Shown: positions 63,769-64,000 of the stretch, in pieces | How positions within the stretch are numbered: position 1 is the first letter of the stretch | How the letters are laid out: every line of letters begins with the position of its first letter | NCBI GenBank assembly: GCA_037200445.1 | Contig: JBBCGH010000001.1 | Span: 3,596,001 to 3,660,000, forward strand | Source: Alphaproteobacteria bacterium | Lineage (GTDB): Bacteria; Pseudomonadota; Alphaproteobacteria; Rhizobiales; Xanthobacteraceae | Direction: 5' to 3' | DNA: 64,000 nt | Translations under genes and position numbers: made by a program | Notes under the pieces: generated by a model | What the model was told of the DNA's origin: nothing | The model's database searches: none | The model's input: the letters and a program-made list of their open reading frames with translations, nothing else

Positions 63769-64000
63769 ATGGCTGGCGAGCAAACCGCGCGTAAGGCCGC
63801 GCACGATACACCTGTCTTCCGCGCTGCTCCGCACAACATCGAGGCGGAACAGGCGCTGCTGGGCGCGATTCTCGTCAACAACGAGGCGTTCTATCGGGTC
63901 TCGGATTTTCTGGAGCCGGTGCATTTCTTCGAGCCGATCCATCAGAAGATCTACGAGCTTGCCGCAAGCCTGATCCGCGCCGGCAAGGTCGCGAGCCCGA
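63769..64000 (+). CDS. dnaB: Replicative DNA helicase DnaB, N-terminal part (cut by window end)
   Basis: The first 77 codons are present. After a short basic leader (MAGEQTARKAAHDTPVFRAA) comes PHNIEAEQALLGAILVNNEA, the hallmark start of the DnaB N-terminal domain, then EPVHFFEPIHQKIYELAASL. The helicase core lies past the window. Position after rplI/cfa fits the rplI-dnaB order known in many bacteria. Confidence 0.93.
   Translation, partial: MAGEQTARKAAHDTPVFRAAPHNIEAEQALLGAILVNNEAFYRVSDFLEPVHFFEPIHQKIYELAASLIRAGKVASP

Noticed and set aside
1-64000. tRNA, rRNA, integrase, transposase or phage genes
   Set aside because: I looked in the intergenic gaps and saw no cloverleaf or IS-type ORF. 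A tRNAscan or IS search would be decisive; it was not possible here.

Overview
The window is G+C-rich, essentially colinear bacterial chromosome with no phage, conjugation or CRISPR genes. Gene content and order (hdaA next to a PerM permease and a PgsA-like enzyme; pepA/holC; lptF-lptG-lptD-surA-pdxA-rsmA; fabD-acpP-fabF-mltG-yicC-gmk; rpsF-rpsR-DUF2232-rplI followed by dnaB) point to an alphaproteobacterium of the Hyphomicrobiales, near Xanthobacteraceae/Bradyrhizobiaceae. The large palindromic repeats between genes (outer arms GTCATYCCGG/CCGGRATGAC, and a GCATGATC element) fit that group. This placement rests on memory of gene families, not on a search.

Layout. 0-9 kb: end of a PfkB kinase, an internally deleted amidohydrolase, malic enzyme maeB, a large membrane-anchored unknown protein, aspS carrying a low-GC insert, and an MFS_3 exporter. 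9-15.7 kb: a ThDP enzyme, a mono-haem secreted protein, a YVTN propeller protein, a quinone oxidoreductase with a perfect palindrome upstream, ribonuclease D and two small proteins. 15.7-21 kb: ppx and ppk1 (polyphosphate), an MFS permease. 20.7-25 kb: hdaA-perM-pgsA-like operon, divergent purM-purN, and a cold-shock gene with a structured leader and strong terminator. 25.5-36.8 kb: accessory metabolism (GST, epimerase, CMD-like protein, a frameshifted molybdopterin oxidoreductase, TerC, ndk, a lipoprotein, an S10 carboxypeptidase, an ABC-F ATPase, a Tat-exported cyclase). 36.9-39.4 kb: pepA-parD-parE-holC, where the toxin gene carries two compensating frameshifts. 39.6-48.2 kb: LPS-export and outer-membrane assembly operon running into pdxA, rsmA and an alcohol dehydrogenase. 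48.4-52 kb: a lactonase-like propeller, an esterase, a glutathione transferase remnant and two Rid proteins. 52.2-58.2 kb: gmk-yicC-mltG-fabF-acpP-fabD on the minus strand, with no fabG between fabD and acpP. 58.3-64 kb: ribosomal operon interrupted by three palindromic repeats, a cytochrome c, a cyclopropane-fatty-acid synthase and the start of dnaB.

How the genes work together. Most of the window is housekeeping: nucleotide synthesis (purM/N, gmk, ndk), envelope building (lptFGD, surA-like, mltG, fab genes, CFA synthase), replication control (hdaA, holC, dnaB), translation (aspS, rpsF/R, rplI, rsmA) and phosphate storage (ppk/ppx). Tight ATGA or TAATG junctions mark translationally coupled pairs (purM-purN, hdaA-perM, pdxA-rsmA-adh, yicC-gmk, rpsF-rpsR, lptG-lptD, parE-holC).

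The most notable signals are decay and insertion inside this stable background: the parDE module wedged into the pepA-holC operon, a one-base frameshift at the end of the molybdopterin oxidoreductase, an in-frame deletion in the amidohydrolase, a glutathione transferase fossil, the low-GC insert in aspS, and repeats placed inside the ribosomal operon. No clear new multi-gene defence or biosynthetic system was found.
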